DNA of 64,000 nucleotides from Prochlorococcus sp. AG-355-I04 (GCA_003280915.1 QCDL01000005.1:40499-104498), one strand, 5' to 3'. Positions 26,920-36,133 are shown, counted from the first letter of the stretch. A program made the numbers and translations. Notes: generated from the sequence alone by a model not told the origin.

Positions 26920-27155
26920 GTTAATTAAGTTTTAAAGAAGAGCAAAGACTATCACTAAAAATTAAATTGATAAATATAAAGATTGGGATAGGATACGACA
27001 AAATTGTCTGGCACAATTAACTTTTTTTGAAGATGAAATTAAAATCTTAAAAACTTTATAGAAAAAATTATAAATTCTTTTCATTATAAGATCGATTGAT
27101 GAATGGTAGGATATATAAATTCACTATTATTTAACAAAATTCTTAAACAAAAAAT

Positions 27156-28322
27156 TTGAGTAATATAAAATTTTCAGGTCTTCAAGGCCAAGCGCTTGTA
27201 ATAGAGGATAAAGATATTCCAAGCATAAAAGAATTTCAGGATGTTATTCCAAATAACTACTTTAAGTGCAATACCAAAACTTCTTTGAGGTATCTTTTAC
27301 AATCAGCTTTAATCCAATCATTAGTAGTTGCGCTAGGGTTATATATCCCATTTACCCCAAATATGATCCCAATTTGGATTATTTACGCTTTACTATCAGG
27401 TACCACTGCAATGGGATTTTGGGTAATTGCTCATGAATGTGGGCATGGAGCATTCTCTAAAAACAAGACATTGGAATCTTTAATTGGTTATTTACTACAT
27501 TCATTACTTTTAGTGCCTTATTTTTCTTGGCAGCGTTCTCATGCAGTTCATCATCGATTCACAAATAACATAACTAATGGAGAAACTCACGTCCCTTTAG
27601 TCATTAAAGGGAATGGACGTACAGAAAAAGTTGGCGGAGAAAAAGAATTACATTTTTCAAATTCCTTAGGTAAGAAAAATTATGGAATTCTTCAACTTGT
27701 TTTACATCTAATATTTGGCTGGCCTGCTTATTTACTTACCGGAAGTACAGGAGGTGTTAAATATGGAACTTCAAATCATTTTTGGCCAATTAAACCATTT
27801 TCTAAAGCATTATGGCCATCAACCTGGACCAAGAAAGTTTGGTTATCAGATATCGGTGTAGGTTTGACATTATTGAGCATTGTTTATTTAGTTTTCAAGT
27901 ATGGATTATTTCCAGTAATTGCTCTATATTTTGGTCCTTTATTAGTGGTTAATTGTTGGTTAGTAGTTTATACATGGCTTCATCATACAGATTCAGATGT
28001 ACCTCATCTTTCAAACACGGAATTTTCCTTTATGAGAGGAGCATTTCTGTCTATTGACAGGCCTTACGGCAAAGTCCTTAATTTTCTTCACCATAATATA
28101 GGTTCCAGCCATGTCGTTCATCATGTGTGTCCAACGATCCCTCATTATCATGCAAAAAAGGCAACTGTCTTTATTAAAAAAGCCTTTAAAAAAGCATATC
28201 TTTTTAATCCTGATCCGATACACAAAGCTCTATGGAATATTGCTTGCAATTGCGTTGCCGTTAAGTCAGACATCAAAAGGGGAAGATACATATGGCAATC
28301 TTCATACAAAATCATTGATTAA
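27156..28322 (+). CDS. Membrane fatty-acid desaturase, DesA/delta-12-like
   Basis: The 388-residue protein has HECGHGAF, HAVHHRFT and HVVHH, the histidine boxes of acyl-lipid desaturases, with QRSHAVHHRFTN and a HHTDSDVPHL block typical of plant and cyanobacterial delta-12 (FAD2/DesA-like) enzymes. It should desaturate oleoyl lipids with ferredoxin as donor. The start is TTG. Transcribed alone by appearance. Confidence 0.9.
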   Translation: MSNIKFSGLQGQALVIEDKDIPSIKEFQDVIPNNYFKCNTKTSLRYLLQSALIQSLVVALGLYIPFTPNMIPIWIIYALLSGTTAMGFWVIAHECGHGAFSKNKTLESLIGYLLHSLLLVPYFSWQRSHAVHHRFTNNITNGETHVPLVIKGNGRTEKVGGEKELHFSNSLGKKNYGILQLVLHLIFGWPAYLLTGSTGGVKYGTSNHFWPIKPFSKALWPSTWTKKVWLSDIGVGLTLLSIVYLVFKYGLFPVIALYFGPLLVVNCWLVVYTWLHHTDSDVPHLSNTEFSFMRGAFLSIDRPYGKVLNFLHHNIGSSHVVHHVCPTIPHYHAKKATVFIKKAFKKAYLFNPDPIHKALWNIACNCVAVKSDIKRGRYIWQSSYKIID

Positions 28323-28438
28323 AAACACAATAAGCATTAATTCTTTATCACATTAATTTACGCAAATCTGAAAAGAATATAAAAGAATTAATAATAACAA
28401 ATTTTCCATCTTAGAAAATACCTAAATTAATTAATGCT

Positions 28439-28600
28439 ATGAGTGGTGACAATTTGCATGGAAAGCAACCAATTAAATTTTATTCGGAAAAAATAACACT
28501 GACAAAAATTGAATTATTAGAAAGGCAGTTGAGTTTGGGCGAAAAAATTTCAGATTTAGATCAAAAGCATAAAGAATGGAGCAAAAGATTATCAAGTTGA
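28439..28600 (+). CDS. 53-residue charged peptide
   Basis: Frame from ATG with SEKITLTKIELLERQLSLGEKISDLDQKHKEW, which looks like an amphipathic coiled helix. Unknown family; convergent with the DUF938 gene. Confidence 0.5.
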   Translation: MSGDNLHGKQPIKFYSEKITLTKIELLERQLSLGEKISDLDQKHKEWSKRLSS

Positions 28601-28651
28601 TCATCTTATATGATGAATTTTAATAAACTATTGATATTTATAATTGAATTA

Positions 28652-29269
28652 TCAAGAGACTTTTCTGTAAATTATTGAAAAATTATTTGCAGGCATCCTA
28701 ATAATATTTTCTTGAGAAAAACCATTTTTCTTACTCTCATCACAAACTTCCTCAAGGTTTTTAATACCCCAAAGATCATTTTGCATTTTTAATGAATTAT
28801 CGAAAAAATAATTACTTTCACTAGTATGCTTATTACTAATTTTAAATGGTCCATACAAAATCAAAAATTTCCCCTTATTGAGTAATTTTCCTGACTCTCT
28901 AAAGAGTGCTACAGTACATGACCACTGTGCTACATGAATCATATTTATAGAAACTATTCCTTGCAAAGAATGAGCTAAACTCATTGGAATTTTCCAAGGA
29001 GTTATTTCTACATCAATCTCAAGAGGTTGGGGCATTTTCTTAGTTAAGTCTTCATACTCAATCCAAGAACTTATACTTTTTCTATGCACCAACTCTGGAT
29101 CACTTGTCTGCCAAATTATTTCAGGAAAGCGTTTTTGAAAAACTACTCCATGTTCACCGCTTCCACTCCCGATTTCCAATACTGAACCTTTTTTTACAAT
29201 TTTGGATAGTACATCGCCAATGCAGTCTCTATTTCTTTGAGTTGCGGAGAAGAAAAGTCTATTATCCAA
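28652..29269 (-). CDS. DUF938 SAM-dependent methyltransferase
   Basis: The 205 residues show FSATQRNRDCIGDVL, the SAM loop LEIGSGSGEHGVVF and QTSDPE, hallmarks of DUF938. The substrate is unknown. It is divergent from or adjacent to small membrane genes with no clear operon partner. Confidence 0.87.
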   Translation of the reverse strand: MDNRLFFSATQRNRDCIGDVLSKIVKKGSVLEIGSGSGEHGVVFQKRFPEIIWQTSDPELVHRKSISSWIEYEDLTKKMPQPLEIDVEITPWKIPMSLAHSLQGIVSINMIHVAQWSCTVALFRESGKLLNKGKFLILYGPFKISNKHTSESNYFFDNSLKMQNDLWGIKNLEEVCDESKKNGFSQENIIRMPANNFSIIYRKVS

Positions 29270-29318
29270 AATTAAAAATTGGGCCCCTCCCTAAAAACAA
29301 TAATTCTAAAATCCTTTA

Positions 29319-29483
29319 TTATTTAACCTTTCTCAATTTAGGAGTCGTGAAAAACATTATTTTAAGGCTAAAGAATAATATTGAAATTGTAAGAGCAGGC
29401 AAGATATAAAGTATTAAATCGGAACTCAATAGAGAAGGAATCTTTCCAAAAATTAAATGCATGTAGTAAGTTTCTAATGACAT
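29319..29483 (-). CDS. 54-residue single-TM peptide
   Basis: Minus-strand ATG frame with a hydrophobic core (LILYILPALTISILFFSL) and basic end (TTPKLRKVK). It lies just upstream of the DUF938 gene on the same strand, 49 bases apart, so a joint transcript is possible. Opposite the weak track ORF 29104..29409. Confidence 0.55.
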   Translation of the reverse strand: MSLETYYMHLIFGKIPSLLSSDLILYILPALTISILFFSLKIMFFTTPKLRKVK

Positions 29484-29568
29484 AAATTTATAAATATATC
29501 TAATTTATTAATAGCAATTATTTTAATTCTAAAAAACTTCTTCAGTCAAAAACAAAAATTCTTAAGAA

Positions 29569-29600
29569 AGAGTCAGCCTGTATCCCTACTAGCTGACTCT
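29569..29600. other. Strong 9-bp inverted repeat
   Basis: AGAGTCAGC and GCTGACTCT pair around a 14-base loop in the gap before the hli pair. There is no T run after either arm (ATATATAG follows), so it is a weak terminator candidate or the stem of an RNA. Confidence 0.5.
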
Positions 29601-29844
29601 ATATATATAGTAATTTAATTTACCCTTTAATGAGGATATACCTCTAAAAAAATAAGGTGAAAAGCTTATATTTTTTTTTAAAATTAAAAAAAATCAGAGC
29701 AACAACAAGAACACTTATAATGTATATTTCGGCACATAAATGTAGCAGTTTTTAATTTTTCCTGACAAATGAGGGGGATAAATCCCTATTTCTTTACATT
29801 ATTAAATAAATATGTTATATTTATTAACAAATTATTAAAAAAAA

Positions 29845-29952
29845 ATGACTCCAGAAGCAGAACGTTTTAACGGATGGGCAGCAATGTTAGGTTTCGTTGC
29901 CGCAGTGGGTGCCTATGTTACGACAGGTCAAATTATCCCAGGCTGGTTCTAA
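29845..29952 (+). CDS. hli: High-light-inducible protein (Hli/Scp), 35 residues
   Basis: Hli proteins are single-helix relatives of light-harvesting proteins that bind chlorophyll and carotenoid and protect photosystems under stress. The helix reads ERFNGWAAMLGFVAAVGAYV, with the E-x-x-N-x-W/R-x-AM chlorophyll motif, then TTGQIIPGWF. It is among the shortest Hli forms. The stop shares a base with the next hli start (TAATG). Confidence 0.92.
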   Translation: MTPEAERFNGWAAMLGFVAAVGAYVTTGQIIPGWF

Positions 29953-30092
29953 TGAAAAATAAAGAACCCAAAACCGTCGAAAAAGAAAAAATCGTGGCAG
30001 AAAAGCTTAATGGTAGATTTGCAATGTTAGGTTTTATTGCTCTAATTGGAGCCTATTTAACTACAGGTCAGATTATCCCTGGTTTTATCTAA
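29952..30092 (+). CDS. hli: High-light-inducible protein (Hli/Scp), 46 residues
   Basis: The true start is the ATG at 29952, not the track start at 29874 which reads into the first hli. The charged N-terminus (KNKEPKTVEKEKIVAEK) precedes LNGRFAMLGFIALIGAYL and TTGQIIPGFI. Translation is coupled to the first hli through TAATG. Both probably share a stress-inducible promoter in the 29.6-29.8 kb gap. Confidence 0.92.
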   Translation: MKNKEPKTVEKEKIVAEKLNGRFAMLGFIALIGAYLTTGQIIPGFI

Positions 30093-30111
30093 AAAATATT
30101 TTTTTTTTATT

Positions 30112-30146
30112 AAGAGTTGAATTTATATCAAATTTAACTCTTTTTT
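30112..30146 (+). terminator. Terminator of the hli pair
   Basis: A 13-bp stem AAGAGTTGAATTT/AAATTTAACTCTT with loop ATATC (one G-T pair) is followed by TTTTAT. It lies 20 bases after the second hli stop. Confidence 0.85.
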
Positions 30147-30549
30147 ATTATTTATATTGAATGTCTTTAATTAATAAGGTCTTGAAAAATCAATCATCCT
30201 AAATCGAATTTAAACAATATTCTATAAATCATTATAAATCTATAAAGCAATAATAAAAATTTAAATTTACTTCTCTTTATATCTAAAACCATATTCATGT
30301 CACATTAGCAACTATATAAAGGAAGTATTATTTTGATTTTTTTACTCATTTATAATAAAACAATATTCGGTCCAATTAAAAAACTATCTTAAAGAATTAA
30401 TTTACCTACATTAAAAGACAAAGACATAAAATTACTAAACTTTAAAAATCTAATAAAAATAAGAATATTAATTTGATTATTTTTCTTCTTTAAGACTTAA
30501 ATTTAAAATTTAAATTGATGCTATCTTTATTAGGATAATTTGGAGAACT
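30147..30549. other. AT-rich gap, no gene seen
   Basis: About 400 bases of very AT-rich sequence between the hli terminator and the 42-residue ORF. I see no convincing frame, strong hairpin or repeat. Confidence 0.5.
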
Positions 30550-30678
30550 ATGAGAGTAAAGCTTGAGCCTGAAACGGCCTTTATAGGCAAAAAATTTGCA
30601 TATTTATTCCTTTGCATAATATTTGGACTTAATGCCTTAACGTTTACTTGGTTTTTTTTATTCTCAAATTTGAAATAA
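30550..30678 (+). CDS. 42-residue single-TM peptide
   Basis: ATG follows TTTGGAGAACT, a fair Shine-Dalgarno. One helix (YLFLCIIFGLNALTFTWFFLF) after a charged start (RVKLEPETAFIGKK). It lies between hli genes on the chromosome and may be related to photoprotection only by position. Confidence 0.55.
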   Translation: MRVKLEPETAFIGKKFAYLFLCIIFGLNALTFTWFFLFSNLK

Positions 30679-30790
30679 AAGAAGTTATATGCTGAAATTT
30701 TATTTAATTACATTAAATTTAAAATTTACTATTTAATAAACCAATATCTTGCCCTATTGGCAAAACAATATAAAGTAAGAAATCAAAGTA

Positions 30791-30997
30791 TTAAAAAATT
30801 CCTGGAATTATTTGTCCAGTTGTTATGTAAGCGCCTAATAATGCTACGAAACCGACCATAGCCCATCTACCATTTACTTTTTCTGCGTTTTGAGGATATC
30901 CATCGTAAGATACAGATTCATCAATATATGGTCTTGTTTCTGATGGAAACATATTTTGTCTGCCACCTGATTCTGTTGTAACTCCTGATTTCGTCAT
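30791..30997 (-). CDS. hli: High-light-inducible protein (Hli/Scp), 68 residues
   Basis: The C-terminal half has AEKVNGRWAMVGFVALLGAY and TTGQIIPGIF, the Hli chlorophyll-binding helix and terminal motif. The N-terminal ~38 residues are polar (GGRQNMFPSETRPYIDES) and typical of the longer Hli forms. It faces the two plus-strand hli genes 0.7 kb away. Confidence 0.93.
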   Translation of the reverse strand: MTKSGVTTESGGRQNMFPSETRPYIDESVSYDGYPQNAEKVNGRWAMVGFVALLGAYITTGQIIPGIF

Positions 30998-31240
30998 TTA
31001 AAAAAATTAATTGTAAATTAAACTAACATATTTATTAACTTATGTAAACCAAAACCCTTAAATAATTTATTTCTGAGTGTTCAGGAGTAAATATGTGACA
31101 TTTTTGTTTAAGAAATAGCAGAAAGCAGAGATTTTCAAATGATTTATTATCTTCAAATTCACAGAAAAGTAGCAAATTAAGCATTTATACCCACACTAAG
31201 TAATTTTACTCAGTAGAATATTCACAGCATTTAGGAAGTG

Positions 31241-31323
31241 CTTAGCTGGTTAGTATCAGAAGTTCTGGATTAACCAAGTCGTCATGAGCTTGCCGTTGGG
31301 ATACTGCAAGCTCTTTCAATTTT
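31241..31323 (+). ncRNA. Candidate small RNA with Rho-independent terminator
   Basis: A first stem pairs TGGTTA (31247) with TAACCA (31271). A second, perfect 8-bp stem GAGCTTGC/GCAAGCTC (31286..31313) is followed by TTTCAATTTT. No reading frame covers it. It lies upstream of the minus-strand hli gene in a 430-base gap. The 5' end is not defined. I cannot match it to a named cyanobacterial Yfr RNA. Confidence 0.5.
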
Positions 31324-31428
31324 AAAGCATTTAAAAAAACAAACGATTAAAAATAATTTTTTTTATTAACAATAAATATGTCATAAAATGAATTTATTGC
31401 TAAATAAAAAATAGAAATAAAGAAAGAT

Positions 31429-31530
31429 ATGTCTTCAGATTTTATTCTTATCCCTTCTTGTATTTTTATTATCGTTTTTCTTTTAAATAAAAAAAATATT
31501 TTCTCTAAGAGTAAACAAAAGGCCAAATAA
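31429..31530 (+). CDS. 33-residue single-TM peptide
   Basis: After AGAAAGAT an ATG opens DFILIPSCIFIIVFLL and a basic tail (NKKNIFSKSKQKAK). Short membrane peptide of unknown role. Confidence 0.48.
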   Translation: MSSDFILIPSCIFIIVFLLNKKNIFSKSKQKAK

Positions 31531-31669
31531 TTATATTAGTTAAGATGAGGAAGAACATTAAAGATCAAAAACTTTTTAAGTATCTATAAATAAAAATTCT
31601 TAAAAAACTATTTTTAAATTTTTTTTGAATTTTTGAAGGTTTATAAAGAGAAATGGGCTTAATTTTTTC

Positions 31670-31795
31670 TTAAAATAAATTTTTAACTGGAATCATCAGA
31701 ACTTGTGACCAATATTCTTTTGACCGATTTATTTGTTCTTGTTTCTCAAGACAATGGATGCAATTACATTTTTTTATTAAAGTTTTAGATCTCAT
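31670..31795 (-). CDS. 41-residue peptide with CNCIHC
   Basis: The frame has KKCNCIHCLEKQEQINRSKEYW. The tight cysteine/histidine cluster could bind a metal. Basic and soluble; no family recognised. Confidence 0.5.
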   Translation of the reverse strand: MRSKTLIKKCNCIHCLEKQEQINRSKEYWSQVLMIPVKNLF

Positions 31796-31909
31796 CGATT
31801 GCTGACTTTTCCCTAACAAAACACAAAGAGAGATCGTTTTCAATAGTTAATTCTGTAAATAGGTTTTTAAAATAACTTCTATTTGATGAACCCTCTCTAA
31901 ATTAAAGAT

Positions 31910-33106
31910 TTATATTTTACTTGCTCGTTTAACTAGCAATAATGCCACCGCAATAGATAGAAACACAGGAGACCATGCTGCAACGAAGGGATTTAAAATA
32001 CCCTTTACCCCAAGAGAACTTGAAAAAAAAGATAAAATATAATATCCAAATATTAGTAACACACTTAAGCCAAATCCTTGACTCTTTGATGATCTTGAAA
32101 TTGATCTAACACCAAGTCCACTACCAATTAATCCAAAGACTAAGCAAGCTGCTGGAAGAGTAAATTTTTCTTGTATTCTTACTCGCATCCTTCTCGCTTC
32201 TTTTACATTGCCAGATTTTTGATAAAGTGCTTCTGCCATTTTTGCTTGTTTTAATGTCATATCATTAGCGTCAGACGGTACTTTAGCTAACTCCCTTGGA
32301 CCGTCTCCAAAAGGATATTTATATGTCTTGAAATTAATAAAGCTTACTGTTCCATCATCTTGGGAAATGGTTAAGCGGCCATCATAAAAGATCCAAAGAT
32401 TATTATTTTGATCAAATTCTCCTTTTTTTGCTTTAAGAGTTTGCTCTATACCTAGTCTTGAATAATCAATAAGAGTTACCTCTTCCATAAAATTATTGCG
32501 AAAAAACTTTGCATAAAAAATATGCGTTAAGTTTTCATTACTTTTTGAAATCTGATTGGAAGAATCAATTTGCGAACCATATCTAGAAAACATTATGTGT
32601 TTACCCTCTTCAGAACTTAAAGCTGTACCCAAAGAAGATCTCATAGTATTTTCCGCAACCCTATTGGAAATAGGTACAAGACTATCATTAAAACTAAAAG
32701 TAATAAATGTCATTAATAATGAGAGAAAAAATGCAGGTATAATAATTCTTATATTGGTAAATCCTAAACTCTTTAAAGCTGTTAATTCCGAATTAGAAGA
32801 TAATTTTCCATATGCAAGCAATGTAGCCAGAAGCATTGACATCGGAAAAGATAAGACAAGAAAGCCAGGCAGTTTTAAAATTAGTATTTTCAATGCAATT
32901 TGAAGCGGCAATCCAAATTCAACAATTTTCCTAACTAAATCGAACATAATTCCAACACTTAAGCTCACCGCCGTAAATGCTCCGATCGCAAATAACATTG
33001 GCGGCAACAATTGACTAATTAACCAACGATCAACAAGTGGGGTTTTAATTATTAGTTTTCTCAACTCGCTCCTCATTATTTTTAAAAACATAAAGTTAGC
33101 CTCCAT
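31910..33106 (-). CDS. LptF/LptG-type permease (YjgP/YjgQ)
   Basis: The permease has N-terminal helices after PLVDRWLISQLLPPMLFAIG, a long periplasmic middle, and C-terminal helices near FTLPAACLVFGLIGSGLGV. In other bacteria LptF and LptG form the membrane part of the lipopolysaccharide exporter with ATPase LptB. One such gene is seen here. The track start (33175) overlaps the upstream glycosyltransferase, so I use the ATG at 33106, the first after that stop; 33091 or 33076 are alternatives. Next to two glycosyltransferases, an envelope role is supported. Confidence 0.88.
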   Translation of the reverse strand: MEANFMFLKIMRSELRKLIIKTPLVDRWLISQLLPPMLFAIGAFTAVSLSVGIMFDLVRKIVEFGLPLQIALKILILKLPGFLVLSFPMSMLLATLLAYGKLSSNSELTALKSLGFTNIRIIIPAFFLSLLMTFITFSFNDSLVPISNRVAENTMRSSLGTALSSEEGKHIMFSRYGSQIDSSNQISKSNENLTHIFYAKFFRNNFMEEVTLIDYSRLGIEQTLKAKKGEFDQNNNLWIFYDGRLTISQDDGTVSFINFKTYKYPFGDGPRELAKVPSDANDMTLKQAKMAEALYQKSGNVKEARRMRVRIQEKFTLPAACLVFGLIGSGLGVRSISRSSKSQGFGLSVLLIFGYYILSFFSSSLGVKGILNPFVAAWSPVFLSIAVALLLVKRASKI

Positions 33107-33116
33107 AGTCAAACAT

Positions 33117-34208
33117 TTAAATTGATTTTTTCCAAACGAACGAACTACTGGCCAAATAATTCCAAGCATAAACAATAGCTATACCAGCAATCTGCGCTAT
33201 AAATGTATCTGCCGATATGTATCTGTAGAAAGCTGTAGTTATTCCTATATTGGCAATTACAGGTAATGAAGCGACGATCAGAAATTTAAAAAGACCAATC
33301 AATAAAGCTGACTTCTTTAACCTCTCAGAGCGAAAAGTTACCTGATTATTAATTAAAAAATTGGATGTTGCTGCAGATAATATTGCGAAAGGTAATGCTC
33401 TATAGAAGTCAATAAGAAGAATTTCTACTAAAAATGAAGAAATAAAAAGTTGAACAAACACACCTGACATGCCCACCATTCCAAAACTTATGGCCCTTCT
33501 TGGTAATAATCTTAAAGTCAGATTATGAATAATTGAAACGATAAAATCCCACACTATAGCTATGTCTAATTTTGAATTACCAAATCTTCTTTCCTTGAAA
33601 GTCAATGGGACCTCATTCACCTTTAGTTCGCCCTTACTTAAAGCAAGTAATTCATACAAAAATTTAAATCCATTAATTTCTATTTTTCTTATAAATTTAT
33701 TAGTCATTTTTTTATTTAAGCAAAAACATCCACTTAAATAATCTGTTAATTTTGAGTAATTTCTATGCAAGGATATACGTGCTAGTTTATTAGAAATATT
33801 TGATCCTAGAGTTCTTTTATTTGATAATCCCTCTAGTTTAGATGCGTTAAGAAACCTACTTCCAATGACGATATCAGATTTTTTTTTATTAATTACATCT
33901 AACATATCTAATACAAAAGAAGGGTGATGTTGACCATCACCGTCAAGAACTAATATATATTTCCCTTGAGCGAAAATTAAACCCTCTTTAATAGCACTCG
34001 ATAAACCAGACCTGCCAATTCTTGTGATCAATTTAATTCTATTATTCAACTTCATATATTTATTTATCTCTTCAGAAGTTCCATCTGGAGAATCATCATC
34101 CACAACTACAATTTCATATTCAAAATGACTTATTACGACAGTTAATCTTTTTATAAGCGGTATTATATTTTGTACTTCATTAAATGTAGGTATGACTATG
34201 GATATCAT
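33117..34208 (-). CDS. DPM1-like family 2 glycosyltransferase fused to GtrA domain
   Basis: Residues ~1-230 form a GT2 fold: SIVIPTFNEVQNI, VVDDDSPDGT, VLDGDGQHHP (DXD). Residues ~235-363 are four hydrophobic helices of GtrA type (ISFGMVGMSGVFVQLFISS, ATSNFLINNQVTF). Such proteins move sugars to a polyprenyl phosphate carrier for wall or membrane glycans. The donor and acceptor are unknown. It sits 11 bases from the permease gene on the same strand and is head-to-head with the GT87-like gene. Confidence 0.9.
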   Translation of the reverse strand: MISIVIPTFNEVQNIIPLIKRLTVVISHFEYEIVVVDDDSPDGTSEEINKYMKLNNRIKLITRIGRSGLSSAIKEGLIFAQGKYILVLDGDGQHHPSFVLDMLDVINKKKSDIVIGSRFLNASKLEGLSNKRTLGSNISNKLARISLHRNYSKLTDYLSGCFCLNKKMTNKFIRKIEINGFKFLYELLALSKGELKVNEVPLTFKERRFGNSKLDIAIVWDFIVSIIHNLTLRLLPRRAISFGMVGMSGVFVQLFISSFLVEILLIDFYRALPFAILSAATSNFLINNQVTFRSERLKKSALLIGLFKFLIVASLPVIANIGITTAFYRYISADTFIAQIAGIAIVYAWNYLASSSFVWKKSI

Positions 34209-34276
34209 TACTTTGGACTATTTAGCCTAATTACTTTATAGTATCTTAATGTAATGCTAAAAGAAATAAAATAAGG

Positions 34277-35449
34277 ATGAATAGTATTAAAAAGAAAATC
34301 GAATGGGATAAATATATTATTACTCTTAGTCCTATTTTTCTCATTTTTTATATAAGTAATGAAACCTATGCAATTGACTATAGAGCCTTTTATTTAGCAG
34401 GAAAATCTGTACTAAATAATCTTAATCCCTACTTAAATCATATCTCTTTAAGTAGTGATTTCTATGGACCTATTAATTCAGAATTATCTAAATTTTCTGG
34501 TTGGAAATATCCACCACTAGCATCCTATATTTTTACACCTCTTGCAACTTTACCTTACGAACTTTCGAAAAATATTTTTAATCTTATTTCTCTTCTAAGT
34601 ATTTCATTTGTAACTTTATTTATTATAAAAAAAAGGATTTTTCATATTAATCCTTATTCTCTAATTATTGTTGGAATAAGTTTCCCTTTACTAGCAATCA
34701 TATCAAGAGGACAAGTAGAGATTTTGATAGTTTGCATAGCATTGATATCTTTATATTTTTATAAACAAAAAAAAATCTTTTTAAGTGCTAACCTAATCGC
34801 AATTATGGGATTTATTAAAGTATTTCCTCTAATATTAGCCCTAGCCTTTATTAAAAGTTTTAGAAAAAATAAATTTTACATATATCTAATTGCTTCATTA
34901 CTAATACTTTACTTTTTAAATTTAACTTTGTGTCCCCTCGAATGGAGGCAATCATTTATAGAGAGAATAATGATTCCATGGAATCAAATGCCTTTAGGGG
35001 ATCTAGAAGAACTTCCTAACAATTTAGGTGTTATTAAAGATTCCATGATGGTAAGAACATCCGATGCTAGAAATTTATTTCATTCACATTTTTTTGTTTT
35101 TGGATTCGCTAATCCTTTATTATCTAACAATTTATTTTTGAGCGGAACAATTGGAATTATTGGAGCTCTAGTTTGCATATTTAAGTACGCAAAATATTCA
35201 ACATCATTATGCTTTTTTACAATCATGAATTGGATTAACATAATTAACCCAATATCATGGATTATGGGGTTGTTCTGGTATGTTCCTCTCTTTATTTTCA
35301 GTTATGAGAAAATAAAACCTTCCTTAAAAATAATCATTGTTCTTCCGCTTATACTTCCACCATTTTTAAATATCTCTGGTTACTTAGCCGCAATTATATC
35401 ATTATTCATTTTGAGTTTTTTCTCTAAAGAAAGTTTAAATAGTCTTTAA
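34277..35449 (+). CDS. GT87-like (DUF2029) membrane glycosyltransferase
   Basis: The 390 residues contain about nine hydrophobic helices. The N-terminal luminal loop has AIDYRAFYLAGKSVLNNLNPY and GWKYPPLASYIF, matching DUF2029/GT87 polyprenyl-sugar-dependent transferases. Together with the divergent GT2-GtrA gene it suggests a two-step polyprenyl-sugar route on the cell envelope. The product is unknown. Confidence 0.82.
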   Translation: MNSIKKKIEWDKYIITLSPIFLIFYISNETYAIDYRAFYLAGKSVLNNLNPYLNHISLSSDFYGPINSELSKFSGWKYPPLASYIFTPLATLPYELSKNIFNLISLLSISFVTLFIIKKRIFHINPYSLIIVGISFPLLAIISRGQVEILIVCIALISLYFYKQKKIFLSANLIAIMGFIKVFPLILALAFIKSFRKNKFYIYLIASLLILYFLNLTLCPLEWRQSFIERIMIPWNQMPLGDLEELPNNLGVIKDSMMVRTSDARNLFHSHFFVFGFANPLLSNNLFLSGTIGIIGALVCIFKYAKYSTSLCFFTIMNWINIINPISWIMGLFWYVPLFIFSYEKIKPSLKIIIVLPLILPPFLNISGYLAAIISLFILSFFSKESLNSL

Positions 35450-35747
35450 AATCATATTTTTAAAATTTATAAAAGTTAGCTAAAATCTTCTTTAAGATGA
35501 ATAGATTTTGAATATTTCATACTTTAATAGAGTCAAAATGATAACTCTTACTATGGACTATCTAAGCTCAATATTTAAAAATATAACCACTAGAAAGTTT
35601 GTAAATGAAATTAAGTATTAATGTCTTTACTCAAAAATAACCAAATATAAAAATTTTAGAATATCAAAAATTATTATATTTAAAGTTTGCTTATTTTAAC
35701 TGTTAAGAATAACTTCTAAAAATATTTTATATAAAGTGAAAGTTTAC
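35450..35747. other. AT-rich gap with no supported gene
   Basis: About 300 bases. The only frame of note is a 22-codon ATG frame near 35551 that I do not consider supported. No hairpin or repeat stands out. Confidence 0.45.
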
Positions 35748-35891
35748 TTAATTAAACCAACCTTTTTTCTTTTCTTTGACTTTTGGTGAAGTCTGAACTT
35801 TAGGCGCTTCGTCTACCCTGCCTTTTATAATCATTAATGGAACTATTGCCCAAAGTGATAAAAATAATATCCAAAATAAATAAATGTTCAT
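35748..35891 (-). CDS. Small single-TM protein with proline/lysine tail
   Basis: From the inner ATG (35891) the 47-residue product has IYLFWILFLSLWAIVPLMII and a polar tail (RVDEAPKVQTSPKVKEKKKG). The track start at 35930 is less natural. Unknown family. Confidence 0.58.
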   Translation of the reverse strand: MNIYLFWILFLSLWAIVPLMIIKGRVDEAPKVQTSPKVKEKKKGWFN

Positions 35892-36089
35892 AATTTTAAA
35901 ACTTAATAAAATTATATTAAAATCAATCAAATAAGATTCGTGAGTTTCTTTTTAAAGTTCTAGTTTAGAGGTATAATAAATTCTCATTTTCAATTAAAGC
36001 TAAATAGAATATTTTAAAAATTTTATATAAAGAGGAGATTATTTTAACGTTATAAAAAATATAAATATTATCAAGCAATAAAATTAATT

Positions 36090-36133
36090 GCACTCAACAA
36101 AACCACTGCTTTGCTTCAGGATGTGGAGAGTGC
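36090..36133. other. Structured non-coding hairpin
   Basis: GCACTC (36090) pairs with GAGTGC (36128), enclosing CCAC/GTGG and CTG/CAG pairs. A second near-palindrome, CACGA with TCGTG, follows at 36147. No frame covers it. GC content is locally higher than its surroundings, as expected for an RNA element. Strand unclear. Confidence 0.4.
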
